Below, piece after piece: positions 49,398 through 61,429 of a stretch of 64,000 nucleotides of DNA; position 1 is the first letter of the stretch, and each line of letters begins with the position of its first letter. Location: positions 1 through 64,000 of the forward strand of contig CAJNDS010002854.1 in assembly GCA_905221605.1 (NCBI GenBank), written 5' to 3'. Origin of the DNA: Symbiodinium natans (lineage: Eukaryota > Sar > Dinophyceae > Suessiales > Symbiodiniaceae). The notes under the pieces were generated by a model, which saw only the letters and a program-made list of their open reading frames with translations, had not been told where the DNA came from and searched no databases. The translations under genes were made by a program, and so were the position numbers.

Positions 49398-52300
49398 TGC
49401 AAAAAGCTCGAGCATCAACAGCAAGAAGCGTTTTTGCGACTTCAAAGATCCAAGCAAGCCTAGCATGAAGCACCGGGTGCCCAAGCCGCCCAAGCCGAAG
49501 AGGGCTTCCGGGCTCCGGCCCCCAAGCCTGACAAAGACTCCCAGTCAGGCTCTCGGGCAGCCCCGACTACGAGTTTGACGAAGCCTGCTCTCTGACCTTG
49601 TTCGGTTGCGATATGTTACGATGCAGGCTCTCCGAATTCTTCGAGTCGGCTGTGCGGCGTTTAGGGGTTTAGTGGTTTCAGATCGAGGGCTGGGACACAC
49701 TGCACCAAAAAATATCGAAGAGCAAGCAGCACAGAGACGCGTTCGTCCTTTTTCCGGCCAGATGCATGGGGAGCTGCTCGGATACTGGATCTCCTGGTTT
49801 TGCTTGACTCTTAACCCTCCTCTTGTAAGGTCCCAAAGTGGCCCGAACTAGGAGCCTTGATGTAGAGCAGCCCCCCAGGAGGCTGTCTCCGACATTGGCA
49901 CTCCTCACTAATGTCACGGCATAACCCTTAGCCTCTGGAGCAGGACTCAGGTCAAGACACAACTGCAACTCCCTGAAGCAAACATCCGTGCGAGCGTATG
50001 ATTCCTTGAGCCTGAAAGCCTACAGCTAACCAGCGCTGTATATCGGATGCCTCACGCACGTGCAACTTGAATTGACACTGCCGCGCCCCCCTTGTCTATG
50101 TACACGCGGCATTGCTGCCAAGGCACTGTGGACCCCCAGCTCTCAGGGTTTGGCGTGGTGCCGTGGGGCTTAGGGTTCTTGTTACATCTGGTCTGGGATC
50201 GGCACAACCAAATGGGGGTTCTCGGCACCTCATCTGGTTATCGCCAAACGTTGGGCTTTTCTGAACTGCTTCCCGGCACCTGCGGCACCTGAGCTGCTGG
50301 AGGGAAGAGAGCCAGTCCATGAGTCCATACGTATGGCTTCAATGGCTTCAATGGTTTCGGGCTTTCTTGGACCAAATTGGGTCATAGGCATAGCCAGCTT
50401 TAGGGTGTACTTTCAGTCAGCATAGGTTGGAGCTTAGGGTTTTGTGTAACTGGCTGCACTGTGCACTGGAGATATCGCTTCGAGCTGGCCATGAGGCTCG
50501 GAAAGGGCAACACCTTGAAGCTGCATGCTTATCGGAAACCCAAGCTGTCCCCTGCCCCGGATCCTGCACGGATGAGCTGAATGATATTGATACTGAAAAG
50601 GCACTGCGGCTTACCTGTGTAGCAGTGTTAATCACCGTCATAGTTGAAGTGGCGAACGAGCAGCTCTCAATTTGCCCCTTGCGCTTCTCGCCAGCGCTCT
50701 TCCCTGCACAAGTGACAATGCAGGGTTTGAGGGGTGAGGGGGGGGGTGAAGGAGTTAGGGATAGCCTCGCACAGTTTGGGTAATTACACCACCACCGCCC
50801 AACTATAGCCCAATATTCAGAGCTTTGTCAAACCAACGAGTCACAATCCACTCATGTCCGAAGGCCCCGCCTTGAGAGTAACTCTCCGTGCCTGTTTTTG
50901 TCTCCTTCACGGCTTGGCCACTGAAGGTCCAGTGGTAGGTCCTGAAAAAGCTTTGCTGAAACTTGGAACGTTCAGGGAGTTGAGGATGATTCTTGACAAT
51001 CCTTGCTTGCCCTTCCCATCGCTCCAGTTAACTCAATAAGTCCATGGTCAGAGAGTCTCCAGCTCCTGGAAGTCGGGTGAGGCCACATTACGCGACGACA
51101 AGAGAGAAGTGGGGCGGAGCCTACACTTGCTCGCGAACCAGGCCGGACCACCCCAAACCTCTAAGGTCCCCATCTGTCCTTTTGGCTTCTTCCCGGCTCC
51201 TGTCGACAGCGCAAGCTAGCGCATGCTGAGACAAGCGGGCTTGAAAAGGTTCAGGGTCAAGAGTCTTAGGGTCTGCAGGGGGGGCGCGCGGACTCCGAGA
51301 GATGCGGATTGAAACAGGTGGTGCCCTTGCGCTTCTCAATCTAAAGTACGGCTTTGCGGCAGTAGCCATCAGAATCCACAAACTTGCCGGGGGGTTGTCT
51401 GTGTGAAAGTTCGTTGCTCATGGAGCTACGGTCGGGACGTGTTTGCGTCTTCAAATACATCAGCTCGTCACAATCTGCATATCACATGTTGTGATGCCCA
51501 AAAGACTGGGTCACGCCTGGATGAGGTTTGCGCTTGCGAAAAAAAGAAACAAAACATCTTCTCCCTCAACCTTTCCAACCTGAGCCCTCGCCTGCACTGA
51601 CCGCTCACAGCAGCTGCTCAACCCACCTTTGAGCGACAAACGTAAGAAGCTTCAACCCCGAAGGTTCCAACAAAACGGAAAACTGTGCGCTCCAAAGCGC
51701 CTCCCCTCGAAAGAACCGAAACGGAACGCAGCGAAATCCTAAGCCTCAGCCCCAAAACCCTAAACCCATCAACGCTGGTCTAAAGTTTAAGCCTTGAACT
51801 GTACTAAACCCCCTACTGAGCTGAAGCCGTCCCTCAATCCTAAGCCAAATATTCCTCTCCTTCGACGGCTGGTTCTAGCCAGCTCGAGGTTCGATGTGAA
51901 CGTTAAGGCCTTGGATCTTGATCTCTGCAATGGGTTATGATGGGTTGGTCAGGGATTGGGGTCAAGGGTTCAGGCAGAAGGCATAAGGTTTGGGGCTTAT
52001 TGAGCATCTTGGGCTTTCATGTGGGGAGGACTGAGGAGATGAGTTGTAGCGTTGCGGCGTGGTAGACTTCCCGTTCTCATTTCCGCTTGCCAGTCCCATA
52101 GCCTGTCATCCTGGTGCCTCATGTGCCTCATGTGCCTCATGTGCCTCAAAAGGGTCAAAAGCCTCGAAAGCCTCAAAAGCCTCAAGTGCCGTGCCTCAAG
52201 TGCCTCAAGTCAAGTGCCTCAAGCGCCTCAAGCCCCAAAAGAAGCGCAAGAACTGCACGTTTCACTGCTCGGCACCAGGCCCAGGATTTCCGCGTATCGT

Positions 52301-55300
52301 CACCAGGCGCAGGCTCCTGTGCGAGGCATCAGGGCGAAATTGCCGAAGGGGCAAAGACGAATGTGTTGCAGGTGCTCCTCGAAACCACCTTTGGCGTGAT
52401 TACGGAATCCAACGACAGAATTGCCCGCACGCACGCACCAAACCGCGAGCAAAGAAGGGCCGAGCTCCTAGGCCAGCAAAACAACATCCCACCGGCCGGA
52501 CTGGACCCAATCAATGCATATAAGCGCCTGTCTATATGCAGTTGCGGCCTTCTCCGTAGCAAAACTGCTTTCTGATGCATGCTCGCCTGCGCTTCGTCAT
52601 CTGCATCCAGACGATGCGCTTTGCCCGAGAATGGCCTTGGCTTGCTTGTGGAGTTGGCCGGATTCAAGTAGCCAGCCAAGAAAGGACTCTTCAAAAATGC
52701 CGGAAAGGCCACTTACCTGGAAGGGCTGAAAACTCAGAGGGGCGTTGGAGCTCAAATTGAGGAGGGAGTCAGGAGCCTGAGGTGATTCGGACCGATCCAA
52801 GGAGGCACGCGGCAATGTTTCGAAAACGCTCTGGCCTCCACATCTCCCATGCTTTCGTTCGCACCATAGTACACCATAAACCCGAAGTCCAAACACAACC
52901 CATGGCAACGAATTCTGCAGCAGATGTAAGTCTCACACGTGAAGGAAGATGGGAGGCTGGAAGGCGCCTGCATTTGGTCATTCGGCTCGCGGTTGAAAGC
53001 TAGCTCGTGACTTGAGGTCAATAGGAAATGCACAGCACGTTGCGCGAATGGGCGTCAAGTTGACAAGAAAAGGGCTGGCAAGGCCACGATTTGAAGACCG
53101 CCCGCCTCTTCTGCACGGTCCTGGAGTCTCATGGCACCACAGGGTGCCACGAAACAAAGACAACACACAATATCCTCAAGCCTGGGAAGAGTTCCGGAAG
53201 CCTACGTAAGCCATCCTGCAATGGCAGATCTCACTTGCACGGCCCTTAAGTTGTTGCGGGCGTCACATTTGCTGAATATGGACCACTTAAATGACGGCTT
53301 ACTGGCATAGCACAAGACACCCTACTGCTGAACAACTACCTCATACTGCTACTTTTCAACAACAAGGCAAAAGAAGAGCTTCCACGTGAGAGGAAAGTCG
53401 TCACCAGGGTTTACTCGGGATCAAGAGAAATTATATCGAGTCGAAGTTGGGGAGCAAGCGAAAATCCATCGAGACAAAGTTTGGGAGCAAGGGATTGGGG
53501 AAAAATCCACGAGAGGCAACATGTGCAGATGTGCAACACTGTGTGGGTTCTCAGTGCACTCTGCTGTAAACAGCGGCCTCTTCTCCGCCGTGCATGAAGT
53601 GTATTACTGTACGCTTTGGTAGGCAAAGCCTGGATAAGTCTTGGCGACTTCTCACGTTGGGCCTCCTTGGTGCTTCTCAGATGTAGGTCTGATATCTACT
53701 TTTCAGATTCCTTGAATGGGCCGTGGAAGGGTTGGAGGCCTTTTGAGCGGGCCCATACCGTCATCTAAGGTCCTCATCCAGGCGTGCTGCCCTCGGCCTC
53801 GCCCGTGAGGAGCCTGCAACTTTCGGCTTGCGGTGTAGGTTGAGGGCTGAGGAACAGACACGAAAAACCATGCACACATATGTGTATATCTATGTACATA
53901 CATACATACATACATACGTACATACATACATACATACATACATACATACATACATACATACATACATACATACATACATACATACATACACACACATGTA
54001 TGTAGACACATATACATACATGCGTACACGCATATTGCACACGTACGTATATGCATATGTGTTCTTTGCTCCCTCCCAGATCCATGCCTGTATTTCCAAA
54101 ACGCAGTATTGCTATTTCATGGCAAAGTAGTGAAGGGCAGTTTCTGGGAGGATCTAAGGTGCTTAGGGTGCTGCGGGGGCGAAGGTGTCACAGTGTCGAG
54201 TTCTGCACATGGTCGCTCCTGAGGCTGCGATGCTGCTGAAGAAGCTCCGGAGCATGTCTTGGAGGTCCTCGAGCGAATGGTTTCCACAAAGGCGAACAGT
54301 CCGCGAAAGCTCACAGAAAATGAGGTCCCATGTATGGAAGCCCTACAGACTCAAGCTGCTTAAGCCCGAAACAGACTGTCTGGCTTCGGGACTTTTGGAC
54401 TTCGGCCTCGCCGCTCTGCCCCTCACTTTCAGGGGCGAGGTCGTCGAAGAAGCCGCTGTTCAGATGCTCCTCTTCAAAGAGCAGCCAGCAGCTGGAGGGG
54501 AGGGCGAGGAGTGCTTTTCAAGCGTTTTGGGCTTAGGCGGCCGTACTTGACGAGCGAATGTTGGGGTACGGGTACCTTGGAACTCGGAACTCTGTCCTTC
54601 CTTTCCACTCAAGTTGAAGCCATCCACGTAGAGATGCAGCGGCCGACTTACGTTGTATGTCATAAACAGGTGCCCAAAACCTTAAACCCAAACTCAAAGC
54701 CCAGATCCAGAGACGTGCCAGAAGCTCTTAAGGATCTCTTAAGGGTTCAGAGGGCACGCTCTCTGCACGCTCTGCGGATTTCAATGGCTTGGGGAGCGCC
54801 CCCGTTGAGCCCCCGCCGGGTGTTCGAGAACCGTCCTGACAGAAGCGAGCCGCCGATGCCCCATCCTGGCAGTGTGCTTTCAGAACTTTGCCAAACCGAA
54901 TCCTGCGGTGCAGAAGCTGAAGCCCAAAGCTTTAGGGTCGGGTCCCGAAGACGCTCAACACGTGTCTGCCGAAGCTTTGGGCTTTGGGCGCTCGGAACCT
55001 TCTGGATTTCAGGGCTCAGGCTGACGGACTTCAGTGAAGGCCGAAATCCATCAATCTAAGGAGCCTCCCTAGACCCAACAACATCCAACAGCACCTATGC
55101 ATCCGAAAGCCCTACACCCTCTGGGAACCAGCCTCACCTCGATAGAGAAGAGCCGCTCCCAGACGAGGTATCGGTCTTTGTTCAAGGCGCCGTCCTCGAA
55201 GCGATGACGCTTGTTGGCTTCACTAATTCCGCGAGACTCAGACTCAGGTCATGAAGCCCCAACCCTTAACAAACCCCGAAGCCCGAAACCCTCTGAAAAC

Positions 55301-56370
55301 CGAAGTTTAAGGTCGAACAAGGATGAGCTCGGCTTCTAGTCGAACTCCTCAGCCAGAGCTGAGCTTTTCGGCTTCCATGCGCATGTCAATCTGTTAACCG
55401 TCCGCTGAATCGGGCTTTTCGGAATGTTACTTCTGTCTATGTTTATGTGACTCCAAACATCTAGACCATCGGACAGAACAACGACCAGCAACTCTGCACG
55501 TGATCCTGAACTGGAATCCTGGTTTGTAATCCACAAGCCAGAATCCCGAAAACTCAAATTGACAGACCCTAGACCCTAACCCCCAATCCTAAGCTCCTGA
55601 AATTCCCAAAGCCCTGAACTGCAAAAGCTGTTGACCCCTTGTCGCTCTGAGGCATGGGCGACAAAGCCCTGCAAGAACTGAGGAGCCGAAAGCCTCCCAA
55701 GAGGCTTGAGCTGCCAAAAAAAAAGGAGGAAGGGAATGTCTGCGTTGTAATTGGGTTGGTAAAAAACCATCTGGAATGTCGCTTCTTCGTGAACTAAGCG
55801 AGTTGGAGCTCGTATGGGCTCGTTGTGCCAGCACCTCCCCTTCCCCTGCCCTGCCATCCCCTCCGTTCCCCCCAACGCAGACGCAACATCATGTTGCAGA
55901 AAATATAACCTCACCCATTCTACATGCTTTTGAAGCCGTGTTCCCACGAACCGGTCACGTCCTCCTTCAAGAAGTACAAAATGCGCAGGCCATGACATGG
56001 TGCTCTTTTCGGCAGAGCTCTCCCCACACTATGACATCTCGCAACCGGAGCCTTCTGTTCCGCGCAGTCGCAGAATTCAGATCCAGGTGCGCCAGGTGAC
56101 AGAGGAGCGTGGTGGTCAGCGCCGCTCCAGCTACGGATGAGAGAGGACCTACGAAGCAGCCCCCGCTGTTGGTGTAGCCCGCCTCACCAAAGGACTCCGT
56201 GCGGGCTTGGGAGATGTCTTGAGACAGTTGCACTCCACTGGGTCTTGGGAATGAAGGGAGTGACTGATGTTCCCCAGTTTCCCTACACGTCCGGCCTCGA
56301 TCCCGAGTGGCACTGCCACCCGCTCACAGGCATCTGCGAACCAGGCCTGCGCGTGCAAAAGCTCCAAGAC
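49398..56370 (-). CDS. unassigned split-gene exons upstream of the kinase
   Basis: Minus-strand segments with AG|G acceptor, open frame and donor: 56317-56370 (LELLHAQAWFADACERV), 55138-55194 (DGALNKDRYLVWERLFSIE before GTGAGG), 54429-54471 (EHLNSGFFDDLAPE before GTGAGG), about 54240-54285 (DLQDMLRSFFSSI), 52636-52716 (IFEESFLGWLLESGQLHKQ), 50615-50703 (ends TVINTATQ before GTAAGC), 49856-49972 (LDLSPAPEAKGYAVTLVRS) and 49398-49459 (LAWIFEVAKTLLAVDARAF). Several read like globular protein. No family was recognised and not all phases connect, so one or two genes may be involved. The 56317 exon may follow the large exon 56425-57345. Confidence 0.5.
53894..53992. repeat. (CATA)n microsatellite
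   Basis: About 25 CATA units, one with a G substitution. Flanked by CATGTATG words. ORFs reading poly-Cys-Met-Tyr-Val or poly-His-Thr-Tyr-Ile are artefacts. Confidence 0.97.
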
Positions 56371-56424
56371 CTCTCTGATCCTCTCCGTCCTCTCCATACT
56401 ACAGCATTATATTATGAAACGGAC

Positions 56425-57345
56425 CTACCATCGGCCTTTGCCTTTGAAGAGGCTCCCATCGCTCCCGTTCCCCAGAGCAAATAAATCAAGCAACAGAGTG
56501 CTGTTCAGTGCTTTCCAGGCCTGGCGACGCCTGTGCTGCTGCCAGCGTATGGAGCTCTCTGCCACCATATCAGCAGCAGACCACTCCTCTGTTCCTGCCA
56601 GCTGCTTCTTCAGCTTCTCAAACTTCTCCGCTGTCCAGTTGGCCTTGGAAAGCTCCCGCTCGAATAGTCGGAGGGCATTCCGTGCCTCGCTTTCGGTCAC
56701 CCCCTTGCCAGTGAAGCGCTTTTCCAGGCGCTGCAGCCTGCCAAGTGTCTTTAGGTTCTCCTCCCCAGCTTCTGAGCTCTCCGGGCGGATGGCCCCTGTG
56801 TCAGCGGCCATGCGAAACAAGAGCTCGGAAATCTCTTCCAGCCTCTTGTCGCGCACCTCCTGCGCAACATCCTTTGGCTGCGCCACACGAACCTGGAGCA
56901 CCCAGGCCTCATTGCCAAAGGGCCTCTCAGGCAGATCGCGGAGAGCCAGGAAAAGCAGGGAGAGGGAGAGAGAGAGGGTTGAGTTTGGCTCAAGGAAAGG
57001 GATGTTCCAGAAAAGATCCCGAAAAAAAACGCGCTCCGGTGCCGAACTCTGGGGGACTCTTTGGAGTTTCATCGATGAACCCTCTGCGGGCCTTTGGAGC
57101 GTGAAGGACCAGAACTTCTCGCGCTTGCCGCGGAATTGCTGGGAGGCCTCAGGCTTGTGAATCTTCCCGCAGGGGCGAAAGATCGTGTGGAAATGGCTGT
57201 TGGGGTCGGTGGGGCCTTCGGGCTGCTCAAAAGAAACCTGCTCGCCTTCCTTTTTTCGGACCCAAAAGTACACCATCCTGGCCTGCTTCTGCACCCAGCC
57301 ATGCGCATTGTCGGCCGACTCATCCTGACAGTGTCGGGATAGCAA
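56425..57345 (-). CDS. large open exon(s), possible DUF2786-like segment
   Basis: A 306-codon open frame, one of the longest non-repetitive ones in the window. The N-terminal third (VYFWVRKKEGEQVSFEQ, then KIHKPEASQQFRGKREKFW) is basic and hydrophilic. A CT-rich stretch (about 56950-56975 on the plus strand, read as Ser/Leu) may mark an unspliced intron. The C-terminal half is a charged helical region; TGKGVTESEARNALRLFERE resembles the GaTexEAxxAL core of DUF2786, a family of unknown function, but this is a weak match by eye. The frame ends at a stop beside a possible GT donor (GATG|GTAGG), so the gene probably continues downstream. Confidence 0.5.
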   Translation of the reverse strand: MLSRHCQDESADNAHGWVQKQARMVYFWVRKKEGEQVSFEQPEGPTDPNSHFHTIFRPCGKIHKPEASQQFRGKREKFWSFTLQRPAEGSSMKLQRVPQSSAPERVFFRDLFWNIPFLEPNSTLSLSLSLLFLALRDLPERPFGNEAWVLQVRVAQPKDVAQEVRDKRLEEISELLFRMAADTGAIRPESSEAGEENLKTLGRLQRLEKRFTGKGVTESEARNALRLFERELSKANWTAEKFEKLKKQLAGTEEWSAADMVAESSIRWQQHRRRQAWKALNSTLLLDLFALGNGSDGSLFKGKGRW

Positions 57346-57516
57346 AAAACCACCCTGAAAACACCCTGAAATCCCTGTAGGCGTAGCACAGCCTGGCCCG
57401 AAAGCTCCCCTCGTCCATTTACTCTGCTCTGCCTTTGAGCTACAAACTGTGAAGATTTAGCGAGCTGTGGGGCTTGAGACGGGCAATCCAGTGCATGGTC
57501 CAAGTGCTTCGCCTTG

Positions 57517-58326
57517 TTGTCTCTCTCTCTCTCTCTCTACTGCGTGCAGCGTTGCAACGAATTCACAGCCGAGGTCTCTCAGCGCAACACAGCCAGAAAA
57601 CCTATCAGTCTGCCTCCTTGCTCTTCTTGCAGTCGCTGCGTCTAGGCTTCGCACCTTCGCCTTTCATGGGCCGACCGTGAATGATCATATCTATTCTCGA
57701 GGTGTCAGCTCTGGGCTTAGGGCAGGTGGAACAGTGGGGACGGGAGAATGGGTCACGTGGCTGAACCCCGCCCTGGAACCTACACCGCACAAAACCGTAA
57801 AACAGGGGCAGCGGGCAGTACAGAAGCCAAGGTCTCGGCTGTCTGACAGCTGCAACTGCGGCGCCGCTGCCAGGGACTCCGCAAGACAGGTCGGCGCGTC
57901 CCTGGCAGAAAGGATTCAGGTGCCAAGTGAATGTCAATTGTGAATGTCAAGTGTGAATGTCAAGTGACAGGCAGGCAGAAGGCACGGATATGGACACTTC
58001 CAAGTGGCACTTTGCTGCGTTGCTTTTTCGAGATGCCGGAGGAAATTCAAGAGAACAGCCTGGGAAAACCACCCCAAACCCGAAACCAAGTTCCAAGAGA
58101 CCTTGAAGCTACAGAGACGCTGCACGCGTTGCATTCTGTTGCAAGCTCTGCCGTGTGGCAGCTGGCTAGCAGGAGTCAGGGCTTCGCGCGTGCATTCGGG
58201 CACGGTCTCAGCAGAAGGTTTCACTGCGCCTGTTCCATTCCAAGACCCGCCTTCAACGTTCTGTGCATGTACATGCATATGTGTATCTGTATCACATGTA
58301 TGTATATATATATATATATATATATA
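57517..58326. repeat. short (CT)n and (TA)n microsatellites
   Basis: (CT)n at about 57517-57538 and (TA)n at about 58300-58326, the latter surrounded by TATG/CATG words to about 58410. The TA tract lies in an intron of the TFIIS-domain gene; the CT tract lies just beyond its stop codon. Confidence 0.9.
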
Positions 58327-60393
58327 TGTCTACATACATGTTATATGTATATATACATGTATAGAGAGAGATTTATACACACATCAATTATATGTGTGTA
58401 TATATATATGATTCATGCATGGTTCGGGTGCCACCCGGCAAGTCCAAAGATCATCACCTCCAAGGGTGTAGAAATTTCATCCCCCCGGAAGGCTGCATCA
58501 ACGGCCTCGCGCGAGTCAGATGCTGCCGGAGGTGCTGCTTCCAGCCCTGGCCGCCGTGGCTTTCCGACGATGGGCCCCCAACCCGCCCAGAAAAGACGCC
58601 GTTTGCTGGCAAGTTACAGTTTAGTTGCAGTTTGGGGTTCCGGGGTTGAGGACTTTCAGGTCATGCAGTGTTTGCGCCCCGAACAGGTTTCGACAGCCTT
58701 CTACTCCCAGGATCGGAAGACACAAGTCAGAGCTCATCTTGGTCAGGGCTAAGACTTCAGGTTTGGGTATCGGTATGGGCGGTATTAAGCGTGTTGTCTC
58801 AAGCATGCCATGTAAATGCCGAAGATATCCACGTCCGAACACGTGGCACTTCGTGACGTTACAAACATCACATTTTGCATCACACATTGCTCACCGCGCG
58901 CTGCTCGCCCTACAAGATTGACATTGCTGGATAATTTGGCCTTCTAAACAAAACACAAACCCCGCAATCTCACCGTCATGTGCCTCCACAAGGTCTCTGG
59001 CTTTGGCAACGACCCGGACCTGGAAGCAAAATGGCAAAGGCAAAGATTTGAAGGTTGTGGAATGTCATATGGTTGAGGGTTGGCATAGACTCGAGCTCAA
59101 TCAATGCTCAGTAGCCAACAGTCACATGGGTCTCATGGCATAAATATTGTTCTAAATAATATGCGCAGATGCCTGCTGCAGCCATGCGGGCGTGCAAGCA
59201 AAACGCGCGGACCATACACCCTTCAACGCCTTCAACACCATGCACTTTTTAGAACTCCTTTGAACTTGCCCGCCTTCACGTCCTGTGCCAACCAAGATTG
59301 AGACGGCCCGTGGCAAGCTCTGCTCCATCTGGGTTTAGCGTTTAGGGGGTATGCCAAAGGTGTAGGATCCAAATTCGAATTTCTCCAAACCTAACAAGGC
59401 CTCGTCATGCCGCAGATAGCGTTGCACCAGCCGACCAAGCTGCGTCTCTCGGAGCAGATCCACTGAGACCTGCAAAAGACGATCGCTCTAATGAATCCTA
59501 CACCCGCAACCTGTCTCAACCCAATCCAACCCCCGAACCCTTAAAGCCCTATACCCGGTGGTCTATGGATGGAGTCCTAAGAAACTCTTGCCTGTGCTCA
59601 TGAGCTTGAAACATGCCTAAACCTGAACCAAACCTGAATTCCCCCAGTTTCATCCCTTCATGTTCTCATGAGCTGACCGCGAGATCTGCCTCTGAGACGG
59701 CAGCGCACCGTCCTCTGTAACAACGTTTGCGCGTCTGGATAGGCTTGCAAAACGCGATAATGTCTCAAGATCACTGAGGCCTTTCATCCCAAACCTGTTG
59801 GTACACTAGCTCTACCCTCACAGCCCTCAGGTTTGAGCGTTTGGAGACTTCGGGCTTAGAGTTTTAGGGTTTTGGGGCTAACTTTTAGGGTGCAGGGTTT
59901 AGGCCGTAGGGCTCAGGGTGTAGGATCGTAGGCCCTTTGTAGATCGTCGAGGCCATGATGACCTTTCCCCCCACGCAGACAATCCAAAACACGGAGACCC
60001 ATTCCTTTCGTGCGTGCCTAGGAGGCGACCACGTTCACATATCCAAAGCCACGTGCAGATGTGAGGTCCCACCCTTCTAGGTGGCTCTTCACTTGGCCCC
60101 TGATTTTTGCACGACTTGCACTGTGACAACGAAGGCCACGCACTGTGTCCTTAGCCAGTCTCCCTCCTCATCCTTTTGTCCGAGAGCCGAGAGCGCTCAG
60201 CTTGTGCCCACTGGAATGCATGGCAGAAACATGTACCGCACACAATCACATACCCACGACCCCTCTCTCTCTTATGGAAGGTCTTGGATAATTCCAAACA
60301 ATGCTAAACGATGATCGGTTGCGCCTCCAAGCCCCGGAGTTGATCCAGAAGGTGCAGCGCCCGTGGGGCATAGGCCACCCAGGAGGCGAGCTC
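57605..60393 (-). CDS. TFIIS N-terminal (LW/TND) domain protein, 3' part
   Basis: Minus-strand exons 60325-60393, 59401-59469, 58974-59019, 58458-58546, 58011-58059 and 57605-57660 (TGA) join in phase: 378 nt, 126 codons. The first three spell a TFIIS N-terminal domain: RALHLLDQLRGLE, VSVDLLRETQLGRLVQRYLR and VRVVAKARDLVEAHD match the helical LL..L..L.VTV.LL..T.IG..V..LR.H...V...A..LV pattern. This fold binds disordered partners in elongation factors (TFIIS, IWS1, Med26, LEDGF-type). After it comes an acidic/Ala-rich linker, an amphipathic helix (AVLLNFLRHLEKATQQ) and a basic tail (KPRRSDCKKSK). No central or zinc-ribbon TFIIS domain follows, so it is not canonical TFIIS. Donors are GC, GC, GT, GT, GT; the last two joins are less secure. 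5' exons are unresolved. Confidence 0.78.
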
Positions 60394-60639
60394 CTCCCAG
60401 GTCGGGTCCCTGGTCGTTTTCTCTAAGGTCTCAGAACTCAGAGCTTTAAGGCTGAGAGAATCTCTGGGGTTAAAGCAATGAAGTGGGATACTTTGAGGCT
60501 AATTGTCATGTTCTCATCGATCTTAGGGCTCCACGGTGTTGGACCTTGGATTGTAGGCCCGGGAGATGTGGGCACAGGGTTTCGGGTTGCCCAAGTTAAG
60601 GGCAACTTGGATGGCTGAGGCCATTTCTAGGGATTCTAG

Positions 60640-60740
60640 GGTTCGGGGTTCGGCTGTGATATCTGCGAGGTCCTCGCGCACGGCTTCCAGCTCTGAGGGC
60701 ATCTTTGCTGACATCCAGCAAGGCCTGAGGCTGCGGAGAC
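60640..60740 (-). CDS. candidate 5' exon of the TFIIS-domain gene
   Basis: After CAAG|G on the minus strand two frames are open. One gives ALLDVSKDALR before a GC donor in phase 0, which would join the exon at 60393. The other gives MPSELEAVREDL before a GC donor, also phase 0. Both are plausible; I cannot choose. Confidence 0.35.
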
Positions 60741-60960
60741 ACCCTGAACCTCAGACCCTAATTACCCCCTGAGCCCTACGCCCTAAACCTACATGGACCT
60801 ACAGAGCCTTCACACAAAGCCAAATCTGAAGACGTATCTGCAAATCACGATGAGCAGCACAAGGTGCGCGACAGCGTGGCTACGAGCGATGGATGCATCT
60901 TGCACGGAAACATCAACCAAGCGCCTTTTCAGCTCTCAGTCTCGGTCCTCGGCGGACGTG

Positions 60961-61345
60961 TTTATTTTTGCTTAGCCGTTGCTGTGCATGCTTTGTATTG
61001 ATTTTTGCTTAGCCGTGGCTGTCTCTGTCGGCCAGGGCTAAGCAAAGAAAAGCACCTCCAACCTTGGCGGACGCGCTATTTTTTTTGCTTAGCCGGGGCT
61101 ATGAAACCCCCTTTGTAGCCAGGGCGAGGCAAAACCAAAAACCTCCAACCTTGGCGGACGCGCTTTCTTTTTTTCTAAGACGTGGCTGTGAGACCCACTC
61201 GTGGCCAGCGATAAGCAAAAGAACACCTCCAACCTTTGCTTTGCCGTGGCTGCGAGACTCCCTTGCAGCCAAGGCCAAGCAAAAGAACACTTCTATCCCT
61301 GGTAGATGTTTTTCTTGCTTACCCGTGGCTGTGGGAACTTGTGAC
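60961..61345. repeat. tandem array of 72-80-bp hairpin-forming units
   Basis: Five to six head-to-tail units begin near 60964, 61004, 61084, 61163, 61235 and 61307. Each has a left arm like TTTGCTTAGCCGTGGCTG and most have a right arm like CAGCCAGGGCTAAGCAAA, followed by a shared spacer ACCTCCAACC, often with TTGGCGGACGCGC. Best hairpins: 61004-61014 with 61036-61046 (11 bp perfect) and 61235-61253 with 61265-61283 (17 of 19 paired, 11-nt loop). Confidence 0.85.
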
Positions 61346-61429
61346 TTAAACACGCTGTCACGAGAGTCCATGCCTTATGCGAGCATGCCGTTGAAGCAAG
61401 CTTGCACACCTAAATGCCGCGGGGAGGGG

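Larger units (their letters stand above)
11350..51769. other. telomere-like TTTAGGG/CCCTAAA words scattered in introns
   Basis: Degenerate seven-base words (CCCTAAA, TTTAGGG, TTCAGGG, CTTAGGG) appear throughout the non-coding sequence in both orientations, e.g. near 11350-11362, 24831-24853, 32951-32963, 38779-38792, 39789-39849 and 51754-51769. They rarely form runs of more than two units, so this is not a telomere or a simple interstitial array. Confidence 0.7.

Noticed and set aside
53703-54130. Cys/Met/Tyr- and Tyr/Ile/His-rich ORFs
   Set aside because: Products of the (CATA)n microsatellite.
54240-54285. M16 metallopeptidase (insulysin) exon, suggested by SLEDLQDMLRSFFSSI
   Set aside because: Resemblance is limited to one helix; the zinc-binding HxxEH motif and other M16 landmarks were not found nearby.
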